From Listeria booriae (GTDB lineage: Bacteria > Bacillota > Bacilli > Lactobacillales > Listeriaceae), in assembly GCF_000766865.1 (NCBI RefSeq), contig NZ_JNFA01000023.1, positions 1 through 64,000 of the forward strand: a DNA stretch of 64,000 bases, in the 5' to 3' direction. Made by a program: the position numbers and the translations under genes. Within the stretch, counting starts at the first letter, position 1. Every line of letters starts with the position of its first letter. Of this stretch, positions 18,689 through 28,942 are shown one piece after another. The notes under the pieces are model-generated. The model had not been told where the DNA came from, made no database searches, and saw only the letters and a program-made list of their open reading frames with translations.

Positions 18689-18717
18689 TTGCATTCTGTC
18701 GCTAATACTCTTATAAT
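18689..18717 (+). promoter_or_regulatory. Promoter of the LacI regulator
   Basis: TTGCAT (18689-18694), 17-base spacer, TATAAT (18712-18717), with TAGGAGG before the start at 18753. Confidence 0.75.
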
Positions 18718-18752
18718 GAAATGAGAGAAAGTCCCATCTAGGAGGAAAATGA

Positions 18753-19760
18753 ATGAAAAAAGTCACAATGCAAGATATCGCAGACGCTTTGCAGATTTCA
18801 AAAAACTCGGTATCGCAAGCCTTGGGAAATAAGAATGGTGTCGGGGAACAGACGAAGCGCCTCGTTTTACAAAAAGCAGATGAAATGGGATATCAATACA
18901 AAAAAGACGTGATATACACGCCTATCGATAATCAATTTGCGCTGGTGGCAACCGAATTTGCCTTGTCGCAAAAAAGCTTTTTTGGTGAGATTTGTTTGAG
19001 TTTGGAACAGGAAATGATGGCACGAGGCTTTTATTTGACGACGCTTGCTGTTGGGCCAGAAGCCATTACAGCGAACCGTTTACCACGTGAATTAGAGGAG
19101 AAGAATTGGCGAGGAATCTTTATTTTGTCGCATATTAGTGATGTTTTTGTGAAACAGATTTTGGAATTGGGTGTGCCGTCTGTGATGATTGACCACCATG
19201 ATCCACACTTACGGACGGATACGATTTTGTCACAGAATAAAGATGGTGCGTTTGTAGCTGTGGAGCACCTGATAGAACTTGGTCATACGCGAATTGGCTT
19301 TGTTGGCGATGTTGATTTTTCGCCGAGTTATGAGGAGCGTTTTGAAGGATATTGCAAGGCGATGCGGCATTATAAATTGCCGGTGAATCCGCATTACACG
19401 ATCACAAGTATACAAGAAGAGCAAGCCGCGCTGTTTCAGGCATTGGAAGGCTTGGAGGAGTGGCCGAGCGCATGGTTTTGTGTGAATTCAGGACTTGGAT
19501 TTATTTTGAATTCGTATTTTCAGTCGAAGGGATTTGCGATTCCAGAACAGGTGTCGATTGTCTGTTTTGATAATACAGAATTCGCGATTTTAGCACAACC
19601 ACCGCTAACAACGATGTGTACAGATTTGCGATTTATGGGGAGAAAAGCTGCGGAGACGATGGAATGGCGGTTGCGAAATCCGAGTGCCCCGATTGTAAAT
19701 GTGGCGATTGGGACGGAGTTGGTTTTGAGGGAGTCGACTGGGAGACTGAAAGATTATTAG
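18753..19760 (+). CDS. LacI-family transcriptional regulator
   Basis: 335 residues: N-terminal LacI helix-turn-helix (TMQDIADALQISKNSVSQAL, residues 5-24), hinge, then a periplasmic-binding-like effector domain ending in the family's TELVLRES. It is divergent from the sugar operon across 240 bases and is the obvious local regulator, presumably releasing or binding its operators when the imported sugar is present. The N-terminus lacks the usual AxxAGVS and reads ADALQISKNSVSQAL, a variant also common in Firmicute members. Confidence 0.9.
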   Translation: MKKVTMQDIADALQISKNSVSQALGNKNGVGEQTKRLVLQKADEMGYQYKKDVIYTPIDNQFALVATEFALSQKSFFGEICLSLEQEMMARGFYLTTLAVGPEAITANRLPRELEEKNWRGIFILSHISDVFVKQILELGVPSVMIDHHDPHLRTDTILSQNKDGAFVAVEHLIELGHTRIGFVGDVDFSPSYEERFEGYCKAMRHYKLPVNPHYTITSIQEEQAALFQALEGLEEWPSAWFCVNSGLGFILNSYFQSKGFAIPEQVSIVCFDNTEFAILAQPPLTTMCTDLRFMGRKAAETMEWRLRNPSAPIVNVAIGTELVLRESTGRLKDY

Positions 19761-19788
19761 TAGAGCATATTATTCTCATAGTAACATA

Positions 19789-19856
19789 TTCTATAGACTT
19801 GAAATTCGGTTTTATCCCCTGTGTAGAGAACCGATTTCGAGTCTATAGAACTTTTA
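19789..19856 (+). terminator. Long hairpin terminator after the LacI gene
   Basis: Left arm 19789-19812 and right arm 19829-19850 pair over about 22 bases (TTCTATAGACT with AGTCTATAGAA at the base; GG/CC pairs near the loop), followed by CTTTTATAA. The stem is unusually long for a terminator and could also be a small mobile palindrome. Confidence 0.65.
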
Positions 19857-19975
19857 TAACCAAGTGTTTGTTTTTCAGCTGATTATAATCTGCTCTTTAT
19901 TCTTTTAATCAATATCTTAAAATCTCATTCCAAATTCAACACAAAAAATCATTGTACAGAATAACTATTTGAATG

Positions 19976-20308
19976 CTAGCCTATATAAAGTTTGGTATCT
20001 CGTTGAGCAAACCCTTTTGGTAGCGTACCGATAATATAGTCAATTCTATCAACCGCCCCTTTTTGAATCTCTAGATTTTCTATGTTCTCCAAACTCCAAA
20101 CTTTAACTTTTTTTAGTTCATCAACAATTGCTTCCAAATCCTCCGCTTCTATAACTACACCACTTTCAAAAATAGGAACCCACATCAACTGCATATCCTG
20201 ACTTGCCTTCAACCAATATTTTTTAAAAGCTTCCTCTGTTGCAACTGGTATGAAGAATAGCCTCTCATCATCACTACGTGGTTCATCAACAATAATTCCT
20301 ATAGACAT
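19976..20308 (-). CDS. Probable immunity protein for the LXG toxin
   Basis: 110 residues, acidic, no signal peptide or membrane helix. The start codon overlaps the toxin's stop (TAATG) and has GGAGGTGA upstream, the tight coupling expected of a toxin-immunity pair. I do not recognise a named family. The fold looks alpha/beta with an N-terminal IGIIVDEPR segment. Role inferred from position only. Confidence 0.6.
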   Translation of the reverse strand: MSIGIIVDEPRSDDERLFFIPVATEEAFKKYWLKASQDMQLMWVPIFESGVVIEAEDLEAIVDELKKVKVWSLENIENLEIQKGAVDRIDYIIGTLPKGFAQRDTKLYIG

Positions 20309-22134
20309 TATTTATCACCTCCAAAAATTACATCAAAAGAATGATTAGGAAATTCATTTCTTAATTTTTCGATACTTTGCTCAACCGCTTCCCTTAGCTC
20401 TGCTGTATCGCCATCTAGTCTAAAGATAAATTTCTTAATCCCTCTAATTTCCTCTATCGTTGGAATTGATTTACTTCCATTCACTGTTGCCCTAGTTGCA
20501 TCTGCATCTTCTAAGTTTCTAATCCTATTAGCCGTTTTTTGATAAATTTGTTTTTCTGCAAACTGAATAGGCGTCTGAGCAGGTAGTTGTGTTCTGGGAT
20601 TAAGTACATTTAACCCCTTGGCTTGCTTATCTTCATAAAAAATACCTTTTTCAATATCAATTTCATCGAACTCACCTAATGGCTTACCCTTTGCATCTAC
20701 TATCTCTATCTCTTTCACTGGTTTTAAAGGCTTGGTAGGTTTTATAGTAGGAACTGCCTCATCAGCCACCACACGGGGCTTAAATATACCAGTAGTCGGA
20801 ATATCTAACGCACTATTAATTCCACGTGCCGCCCAAGCTCCACCGCCTGCTGATGCCACCATCGCAGCAGCAAATCCAATGCCAGTAGCCCAACCACTTC
20901 CAACATATGGTTCAAGTATCGCTGGTAATTTGGCATTGATCGCGAATCCAGCGATTTCTCCAACAGCGGTCCTTGCCATTGCGGTTCCTGCAATTTCTCC
21001 GACACCAATTATTTGTCCCACCTTTGCAGCACTTCGATAAGCTAGTGCTCCTGGAATTATAATGGAACTACCTGTCACAGCGATTGTACCAAAAACATTG
21101 TAAGCATCTTGATTTCCCATGAAAACAGTATCTCGAAGTGGATTCCAGGCAAATGAATGAGCATCCCCAGCTCTACCATAGTCTACATTCTCGCTACCTT
21201 CGTGCACTTCCGAAATACCATACGCCATCGCGCTACCGCCAAAGGCAACAGCTGCAACGACAAGCGGTGTTGCTGCTCCCGCTGTTAAAACGATTGCTGC
21301 TCCTCCAATCAGGAATGCTGCTGCACCACCAACAATCTGAAGCCAGCCATTTTTTTCACGCTCTTTTGCTAACTCGGCCTCGTATTCCGCCTGTAATACG
21401 TCCCATCGTTCATTTTCTCTACCACTTGCTGCCTCTATCGTTGCACTATTTCCTTGAAAAAACTCACCCGACTTTTTCAGTGCCTCATCTAAGCCAGCAG
21501 CACTTGGAAATGAAGCCAAATCTCCAGCTTGATAAGTAGTCACACCTTGAGGCTTGGCTTGATTTTCTTTAATAAGCTGTTGAATTGATAATAGCATACT
21601 TTTAAAATTTGTTAAATCATCTTTTTGGTGCTGCTGCTCATAAGTCCCTGTCTTCTCTTTTAGTTTAGTGATGTGTGTGTCAACACCTGAGTAATCTTGC
21701 CGTAAAAAATCTGGCTTGACGGAACCATCAGGCAAAATATCTTGTATATTACTGATTGCCGCCACAAAATCAGAATACGTATTTTCAAAACCGGTACTTG
21801 AGGTACTAAAAAATGATTTTTTATTGACCAGAAGATCCTCATCGATTTGGGTGTGAAGATCTGAGTCAATTTCTTGATAATAGCCATCTTTATAAAGTAG
21901 CAACCGGACTTGATACTCTGCTATCAACTGCTGAATCGAGATAATGAGGGTATAATGCACTTCATTAAGATAATTCTTAATGCTATCAGCGGCATTTCCT
22001 TTTAATTGATCCAAGCTTACGATACCTTGTAAACTAGCTTGAATCGTATCTAGTTGCTCCTGATACGAATTTAACTTCTGCCCAGCGTAGGAACTAAAAC
22101 TCGTGATATCATCATATTTAATTAGGTACGACAT
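20308..22134 (-). CDS. LXG-domain type VII secretion toxin, likely nuclease
   Basis: 608 residues. Residues about 1-200 form the helical LXG domain that directs export by type VIIb secretion. A Gly/Ala-rich hydrophobic middle (about 265-440) probably helps cross the target envelope. The C-terminal 120 residues form the toxin domain with EFDEIDIEKGIFYEDKQAKG: an acidic cluster followed by an ExK (EDK) pattern as in PD-(D/E)xK restriction-endonuclease folds, so a DNase is my inference. It follows two small LXG-partner genes and is followed by its likely immunity gene. Starts 17 bases inside the preceding gene. Confidence 0.82.
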   Translation of the reverse strand: MSYLIKYDDITSFSSYAGQKLNSYQEQLDTIQASLQGIVSLDQLKGNAADSIKNYLNEVHYTLIISIQQLIAEYQVRLLLYKDGYYQEIDSDLHTQIDEDLLVNKKSFFSTSSTGFENTYSDFVAAISNIQDILPDGSVKPDFLRQDYSGVDTHITKLKEKTGTYEQQHQKDDLTNFKSMLLSIQQLIKENQAKPQGVTTYQAGDLASFPSAAGLDEALKKSGEFFQGNSATIEAASGRENERWDVLQAEYEAELAKEREKNGWLQIVGGAAAFLIGGAAIVLTAGAATPLVVAAVAFGGSAMAYGISEVHEGSENVDYGRAGDAHSFAWNPLRDTVFMGNQDAYNVFGTIAVTGSSIIIPGALAYRSAAKVGQIIGVGEIAGTAMARTAVGEIAGFAINAKLPAILEPYVGSGWATGIGFAAAMVASAGGGAWAARGINSALDIPTTGIFKPRVVADEAVPTIKPTKPLKPVKEIEIVDAKGKPLGEFDEIDIEKGIFYEDKQAKGLNVLNPRTQLPAQTPIQFAEKQIYQKTANRIRNLEDADATRATVNGSKSIPTIEEIRGIKKFIFRLDGDTAELREAVEQSIEKLRNEFPNHSFDVIFGGDK

Positions 22135-22414
22135 CCGAGAACCCCTCTCTCGCTAATGTTTGATCTTTTTCGATTAACGAGTTACCAATCGCTTGAATAG
22201 TTTGCAAATCAGCACTAGCAAGACTTTGATACAATCCAATCAATGATTGTAATTCTAAAAGTTGGGCTGTATACTCATCTAAAGCAATTGAGCGAGATGA
22301 TACATCCGGTAAAACTTCGCAAACTGGTTTATATATCGCATCCACACTGCCTTTAGCAAGTGAAACCGCCATTGCAAATGGAACTTCATTAATTTGAACA
22401 ATGTTATAAGCCAT
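22118..22414 (-). CDS. Small helical LXG-partner protein (YwqI/DUF5344-like)
   Basis: 98 residues from ATG 22414, chosen because AAAGGAG sits eight bases upstream; an ATG at 22432 overlaps that site. All-helical, no signal peptide. Position directly before an LXG toxin and after a DUF5082-like gene matches the ywqH-ywqI-ywqJ layout of Bacillus. Such partners bind the LXG domain and are needed for export. Family assignment is from context and general character. Confidence 0.6.
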   Translation of the reverse strand: MAYNIVQINEVPFAMAVSLAKGSVDAIYKPVCEVLPDVSSRSIALDEYTAQLLELQSLIGLYQSLASADLQTIQAIGNSLIEKDQTLAREGFSDVVPN

Positions 22415-22441
22415 ATTCTTAGCTCCTTTCATCTATGCTTT

Positions 22442-22858
22442 TTAGCTATGGACTAGCTTCTCGATTTGATTTCCAATATCGTTCACCCTACTTTTGAACC
22501 AGCCAAACAATCCGTCTTGATCACTCCGCTCATTTTCTAACTGGGTAATTTTATCGCAAATATCATCATAATATTCATCTAATCGATCGCATAATGTTTT
22601 ATAATCTGGGTTGAAATTATTTTCAATCATGTTGCGATACGTATTAAATTTTGTTCCTTTCCAAGTCGCAACTTCTTCATTTTGTTTTTCTACTGCATCT
22701 TTCAGTGATTTCGCACTTTGCAAAACTTCATCCACTTTTTTCTTAGCTATTTCTAAACGCTCTAGCTTTTCATCTATTGAAGCACTATCACTAAGGCACT
22801 GGTCCATCTTAACTTGATTTTTTCTTTGTTCATTTTTTAATTCATCCACACTGGCCAC
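22442..22858 (-). CDS. Coiled-coil LXG-partner protein (YwqH/DUF5082-like)
   Basis: 138 residues, almost entirely charged coiled-coil helix with a central turn containing WKGTKF, reminiscent of a WXG hairpin. DUF5082-like proteins accompany LXG effectors. It is between the DUF4176 gene and the second partner gene in the same operon. No signal peptide or membrane helix. Confidence 0.65.
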   Translation of the reverse strand: MASVDELKNEQRKNQVKMDQCLSDSASIDEKLERLEIAKKKVDEVLQSAKSLKDAVEKQNEEVATWKGTKFNTYRNMIENNFNPDYKTLCDRLDEYYDDICDKITQLENERSDQDGLFGWFKSRVNDIGNQIEKLVHS

Positions 22859-22877
22859 TATCCAGACATCTCCCTAC

Positions 22878-23195
22878 CTAAGTATTTATCAAGCTTAGCG
22901 GATCACCTTTAGGAAAAGGGCATTGCTCTACCCATTTAACAATATTATTCTCCATCTCTTCGTTTTCTTTATCTCTGAATCCTTCATGCACGACATCTGC
23001 AATATTCTCCTGATTAAAATAAATCAAACTATCACCAATCATTCCTTCTGGGTAAAGACTCGCTCCGTAATCAAAATAATAGGTCTTCTCTCCTACCTTC
23101 ACCGCAAGTGCCCTAGCAATAATCATGATTTTCTTTGTATTCCCTTCCACAATACAAATACTTCCTAGTGGTAAAAATCTATTTTCTTGTTCCAT
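22878..23195 (-). CDS. DUF4176-domain protein of the type VII secretion locus
   Basis: 105 residues from ATG 23195 (GGAGGT seven bases upstream; an ATG at 23213 would overlap it). The motif LPLGSICIVEG.TKKIMIIARAL followed by YFDYGASLYPEG is typical of DUF4176, a family recurring in type VIIb effector loci. Its function is not established. It follows esxA behind a partial terminator. Confidence 0.8.
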   Translation of the reverse strand: MEQENRFLPLGSICIVEGNTKKIMIIARALAVKVGEKTYYFDYGASLYPEGMIGDSLIYFNQENIADVVHEGFRDKENEEMENNIVKWVEQCPFPKGDPLSLINT

Positions 23196-23210
23196 AAAAT
23201 AACCTCCATT

Positions 23211-23242
23211 CAAAATAAAAGACCATGCAATTTCACATGGCC
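23211..23242 (-). terminator. Hairpin between esxA and DUF4176 gene
   Basis: GGCCATG...CATGGTC seven-base-pair stem followed by TTTTATTTT on the minus strand. Within an operon it would lower expression of the genes after esxA, giving more EsxA than toxin. Confidence 0.7.
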
Positions 23243-23291
23243 TTATCCTTATTCCAAAGACTATATGTAGCTATGCTAGTCTATGGTGAAC

Positions 23292-23588
23292 TCAGTTCAA
23301 GCCGAAATTACGTGCCAAGTTTGCGTCGTTTTCTTGTACAGCATCGGCGGTTTTCGCTAATTGTTGCTCGATTTGGTGCATTAGATCAGAGAAGTTTTTT
23401 ACTTTTGGTTTTAATTGTTGGAATTGGTCGTCGAATTTACGGAACGCTTCCCCTTCCCATTCTCCGCGTAATTGTTCTTGCAGTTGTTCTAATTCTCTTA
23501 AAATTTGATCGATATCATTTCCTTTTGTTCCGTATGTTCTGGAACGGTTACGTAATTCTTCTGGACTCATTCTAATTTGACCTGACAT
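23292..23588 (-). CDS. esxA: WXG100 protein, EsxA type
   Basis: 98 residues, helical hairpin with the central WEG motif (residues about 43-45, a WXG variant), starting MSGQIRMSPEELRNRS. WXG100 proteins are small substrates and partners of type VII secretion. First gene of this operon, with its own strong promoter. Because no essB/essC genes are nearby, it may be a second EsxA dedicated to this effector set. Confidence 0.88.
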   Translation of the reverse strand: MSGQIRMSPEELRNRSRTYGTKGNDIDQILRELEQLQEQLRGEWEGEAFRKFDDQFQQLKPKVKNFSDLMHQIEQQLAKTADAVQENDANLARNFGLN

Positions 23589-23642
23589 TTACCATTCATC
23601 TCCTTATATTTAGTATTTTTATGGAATCTTATCCACAAAATG

Positions 23643-23671
23643 ATTATAGCAAACGCTTTCATATTTGTAAA
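23643..23671 (-). promoter_or_regulatory. esxA promoter with embedded cre site
   Basis: Minus strand: TTTACA (23666-23671), 17-base spacer, TATAAT (23643-23648). ATGAAAGCGTTTGCTA (23647-23662) in the spacer matches the cre consensus WTGNAANCGNWNNCWW at every position, so CcpA repression in good carbon supply is likely. Confidence 0.8.
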
Positions 23672-23732
23672 GCTTTTTGTGGAATAATGAACAAGGTAAA
23701 TACGAGTTTATATTAACTGATAAATGTCGATA

Positions 23733-24953
23733 TTACTCATTCTGCTTCCCCTTATTTAATGCCTCTACAAGGGCTTCCAGATCAATCTCTGACCCTTCAA
23801 CTGGTGCCCCCTCCGTATCAATGTCTGTCAAAGCACTAATTATATCACCTATATCTCCCTTTCCTGATGGTTTATAGTATGATAAATATAGACTATTTGG
23901 CGATAGATAAGAAGATCCAATAGTCAATCCTGCGTCTATAACTGCTGTAACTGCTTCCTTTACACCTGTTTTCTGAGCCCACCTATCTGCACTTTCTACG
24001 TGAGATGACATAGAATAAATATCCCCTAAAGCACATGAATATATTTCACCTGCATCATAATTTTTGCCTTGCTTCCCAGCCTCTATTCTCTTATCCTCGA
24101 GTAGCTCTGGAGTGATATACGTGAGTTTATCCTTAGGTAAATATTTACCTATCTCTCGTACATAGATTTGAAGATCTCTATTTGGATAATTAACACCATC
24201 TTTTTCAATAACCCAGCGGAACCAAACTTCTCCATTTTCTGGATTAATCATTGGAATAGCATAGACATGGCAGGACTCTAGTTCTTTTTCCATCTCTTTA
24301 TCAAACATAGTATGGTATACAGCTGTCTTGAGATCATTTAATACAGTATAATTAAATGTTGCAAAATCGTACATACCAGTCGATTCATTAAATTGAACAT
24401 GGGACATCATTTCACTAAATGTATGAGAAATTATTTTTATTAACTCATCTAGTCTGTCAAAATGCCCCACATGTGTTTGCTCAAAAGCAATAAATTTATT
24501 TAAGATATCCTCTCTCTTATACAAATCGACCAAACCGTTTTCTAATTGAAAAATTTGATTTTGATAATATGTTCCCATACCAATTGTTATATTTCTCTGC
24601 AAGTTTTCCAAGCTATTTTTATAGCTAAGAATCTGAGCCTCTATAAAAGCTAAACCATCTGTATCAATCACAGCATCCCTCGAATCATCTACTTGAGAAT
24701 AAAAATGCGTGAGATATATACTTATTTCACGTTCAGCAATATTCATGGCGTCTTCTATTAAGCGAAACACCCCCATATATGATTGATTGTAGTATTCTTT
24801 TGCTGCATTAACTGCTTCGCCAGTAATATTACTATCTAAAATAAATTCAAGTAATTTAGTTTTCAAACTGCTTAATTGTGAATGAGTCTCTATGTTACAT
24901 TGCTCCAATGCTTTTTGATAATTAATAATCTCTTGTACATCAAATTTCGTCAT
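23733..24953 (-). CDS. Second LXG-like effector, toxin domain unknown
   Basis: 406 residues. The N-terminal 200 are helical with LXG character (GEAVNAAKEYYNQSYMGVFRLI). The C-terminal half (about 230-406) begins CHVYAIPMINPENGEVWFRWVIEKDG and contains AGEIYSCALGDIYSMSSH and an acidic end; I recognise no toxin family and see no membrane-crossing segment. It follows two small partner genes and overlaps the second by 14 bases. No gene for an immunity protein follows it before the esxA promoter, which is unusual for a toxic LXG effector. Confidence 0.65.
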   Translation of the reverse strand: MTKFDVQEIINYQKALEQCNIETHSQLSSLKTKLLEFILDSNITGEAVNAAKEYYNQSYMGVFRLIEDAMNIAEREISIYLTHFYSQVDDSRDAVIDTDGLAFIEAQILSYKNSLENLQRNITIGMGTYYQNQIFQLENGLVDLYKREDILNKFIAFEQTHVGHFDRLDELIKIISHTFSEMMSHVQFNESTGMYDFATFNYTVLNDLKTAVYHTMFDKEMEKELESCHVYAIPMINPENGEVWFRWVIEKDGVNYPNRDLQIYVREIGKYLPKDKLTYITPELLEDKRIEAGKQGKNYDAGEIYSCALGDIYSMSSHVESADRWAQKTGVKEAVTAVIDAGLTIGSSYLSPNSLYLSYYKPSGKGDIGDIISALTDIDTEGAPVEGSEIDLEALVEALNKGKQNE

Positions 24954-25290
24954 TTGCCATCCCTACCTTCTTCTCCGCCTCAATTCGACATATTTCTCTA
25001 TTTATTTTTTTCATTTCTTGGTCCAATCTTTCATTTTCTTTTGCAATAAAATGAGTTCCATTTTGTGAGAAACGGTTTCCCTCATCATCCATTTGGTACA
25101 TGATATGACGCCCTTTTTCTCCTCGCCACGATTCGTGAAGCGCCTCTAATATGTTTCTTTGTTTCTTTTTCAAATCAAATAGTTCATACTCCAATAAATT
25201 CAAATCCTGCTTTTTCTTATCAATGCTAAGTTTTTCTTCTTCTAAGCTTTTTAAATTCATTTGGTATATCTCCAACTTGTCCTCTACCAT
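24940..25290 (-). CDS. Small coiled-coil LXG-partner protein (DUF3958-like)
   Basis: 116 residues, charged coiled coil with the central WRGEKGRH turn, comparable to the Lap2/DUF3958 class that escorts LXG proteins. Third-position neighbours are a TIGR04197-like gene upstream and an LXG-like effector downstream, the standard order. Family call is by character and context. Confidence 0.6.
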   Translation of the reverse strand: MVEDKLEIYQMNLKSLEEEKLSIDKKKQDLNLLEYELFDLKKKQRNILEALHESWRGEKGRHIMYQMDDEGNRFSQNGTHFIAKENERLDQEMKKINREICRIEAEKKVGMANDEI

Positions 25291-25293
25291 GAA

Positions 25294-25584
25294 CTATTCT
25301 CCCTCCTGTTCCATACTTGTAGCCAGACCAGCATCTTGTTCCTGAAATGCCTCTCCAAGTAATGCAATTCGTTCTGAATCTATATTTACCAATATCTTCA
25401 TTTGATCTAACATTGCGTTGAAATTCAGCATAGTATCCTTTATTTTTTTTATACTCCCATCAGAATTAGAAATATCTGCTTTATTAATAAGTTCATTATT
25501 TATCTTCCCTGCTTCTTTTTTTAAATCATTACTATATTTTTGCATTACATCAAATCTCACCTTTAGTTCACCCACATCTATCAC
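25294..25584 (-). CDS. TIGR04197/DUF3130-like small type VII secretion protein
   Basis: 96 residues, helical, with the closing motif FQEQDAGLATSM; the FxxxD pattern resembles the export-signal motif reported for Lap1-type partners of LXG toxins. First gene of the second type VII operon, behind its own promoter with a cre site. Four bases separate it from the next gene. Confidence 0.7.
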   Translation of the reverse strand: MIDVGELKVRFDVMQKYSNDLKKEAGKINNELINKADISNSDGSIKKIKDTMLNFNAMLDQMKILVNIDSERIALLGEAFQEQDAGLATSMEQEGE

Positions 25585-25670
25585 CTCCTTTTATTTGTAT
25601 TATTATTCACAAGTCATTCTAAATAGAAACCATCAACCGATTTTCTATTTACAAGGTATTGAACACGCTA

Positions 25671-25699
25671 ATTATAGCAAACGATTTCAATTCTGTAAA
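25671..25699 (-). promoter_or_regulatory. Promoter of the second LXG operon with embedded cre site
   Basis: Minus strand: TTTACA (25694-25699), 17-base spacer, TATAAT (25671-25676). TTGAAATCGTTTGCTA (25675-25690) matches the cre consensus at every position. The layout is the same as the esxA promoter base for base over most of its length. Confidence 0.8.
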
Positions 25700-25872
25700 G
25701 ATTTCCCTTATGTATAATGATGCTAGCTTATTTACTATACTTTAAATGATATAATGCAAATATCCAACATTATTCGTCTAATATACATCTCATCCATTTA
25801 CTTTATATCTTGCAAATTTATCACAAAAACAGGTTTAAATCGGAATATGCCATCTATTGTTAAAAATATATT
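25700..25872. other. AT-rich gap between the type VII island and pyrE
   Basis: About 170 bases with no gene or clear element, marking the junction between accessory island and pyr operon. Confidence 0.5.
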
Positions 25873-25915
25873 CAAAAAAACAAAGAAACATACAAATTCC
25901 CTTGCATGCTTCTTT
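25873..25915 (-). terminator. Terminator of the pyr operon
   Basis: A 14-base-pair stem (25882-25895 with 25902-25915, two G-U pairs, six-base loop) is followed on the minus strand by GTTTTTTTG. It lies just after the pyrE stop. Confidence 0.88.
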
Positions 25916-25922
25916 ACATCGA

Positions 25923-26548
25923 TTATTCTCCCCACTTCTCAGGGTCTTTATTCCATTCTTTTAACGTCGCCATGTCGCCTTCTGATACGTAGCCTTCGTC
26001 CAAAGCGACTTCTAGTAGTGTTTCGTAGTTTGTAAGTGCTGCTACTTCCACGTTCGCTTCGCCGAGCAATGTTTTTCCTTTTTCTAATCCGTATGTAAAG
26101 ATAGCAGCGATTCCAAGGACTTCGCATCCGGCTTCGCGCAAGGCTTCTACGGCTGTGATGGAGCTACCTCCTGTTGAAATCAAGTCTTCAATTACGACTA
26201 CTTTTTGACCTTTTGCGATTGGTCCTTCGATTTGGTTGCCTTTGCCATGTTCTTTTGCTTTCGAGCGGACGTAAATCATTGGTAAGTCTAGGATATCGCT
26301 TGCCCATGCTGCGTGCGGGATTCCGGCTGTTGCGGTTCCTGCTAATACTTCAACGTCTGGAAATGCGACTTTGATTTTTTCTGCGAGTGCAGCTGCGATG
26401 AATTGACGGGTTTTTGGAAATCCTAATGTCAAGCGATTATCGCAGTAGATTGGGGATTTGATCCCTGATGCCCACGTGAATGGATCGTTTGGTTGCAAAA
26501 ATACGGCTTTTATTTTTAATAGTTGCTCGGCTACTTGTTTTTCGGTTG

Positions 26549-26561
<13 letters not shown>
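25923..26561 (-). CDS. pyrE: Orotate phosphoribosyltransferase
   Basis: Makes orotidine 5'-phosphate from orotate and PRPP, the fifth step of UMP synthesis. 212 residues with the PRPP-binding loop [14 protein letters not shown] (about 120-133) and catalytic [14 protein letters not shown] region. Last gene of the pyr operon; its start overlaps pyrF by 13 bases. Confidence 0.97.
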
Positions 26562-28925
<2,364 letters not shown>

Positions 28926-28942
28926 GTTTCTCACCCCGTTCT

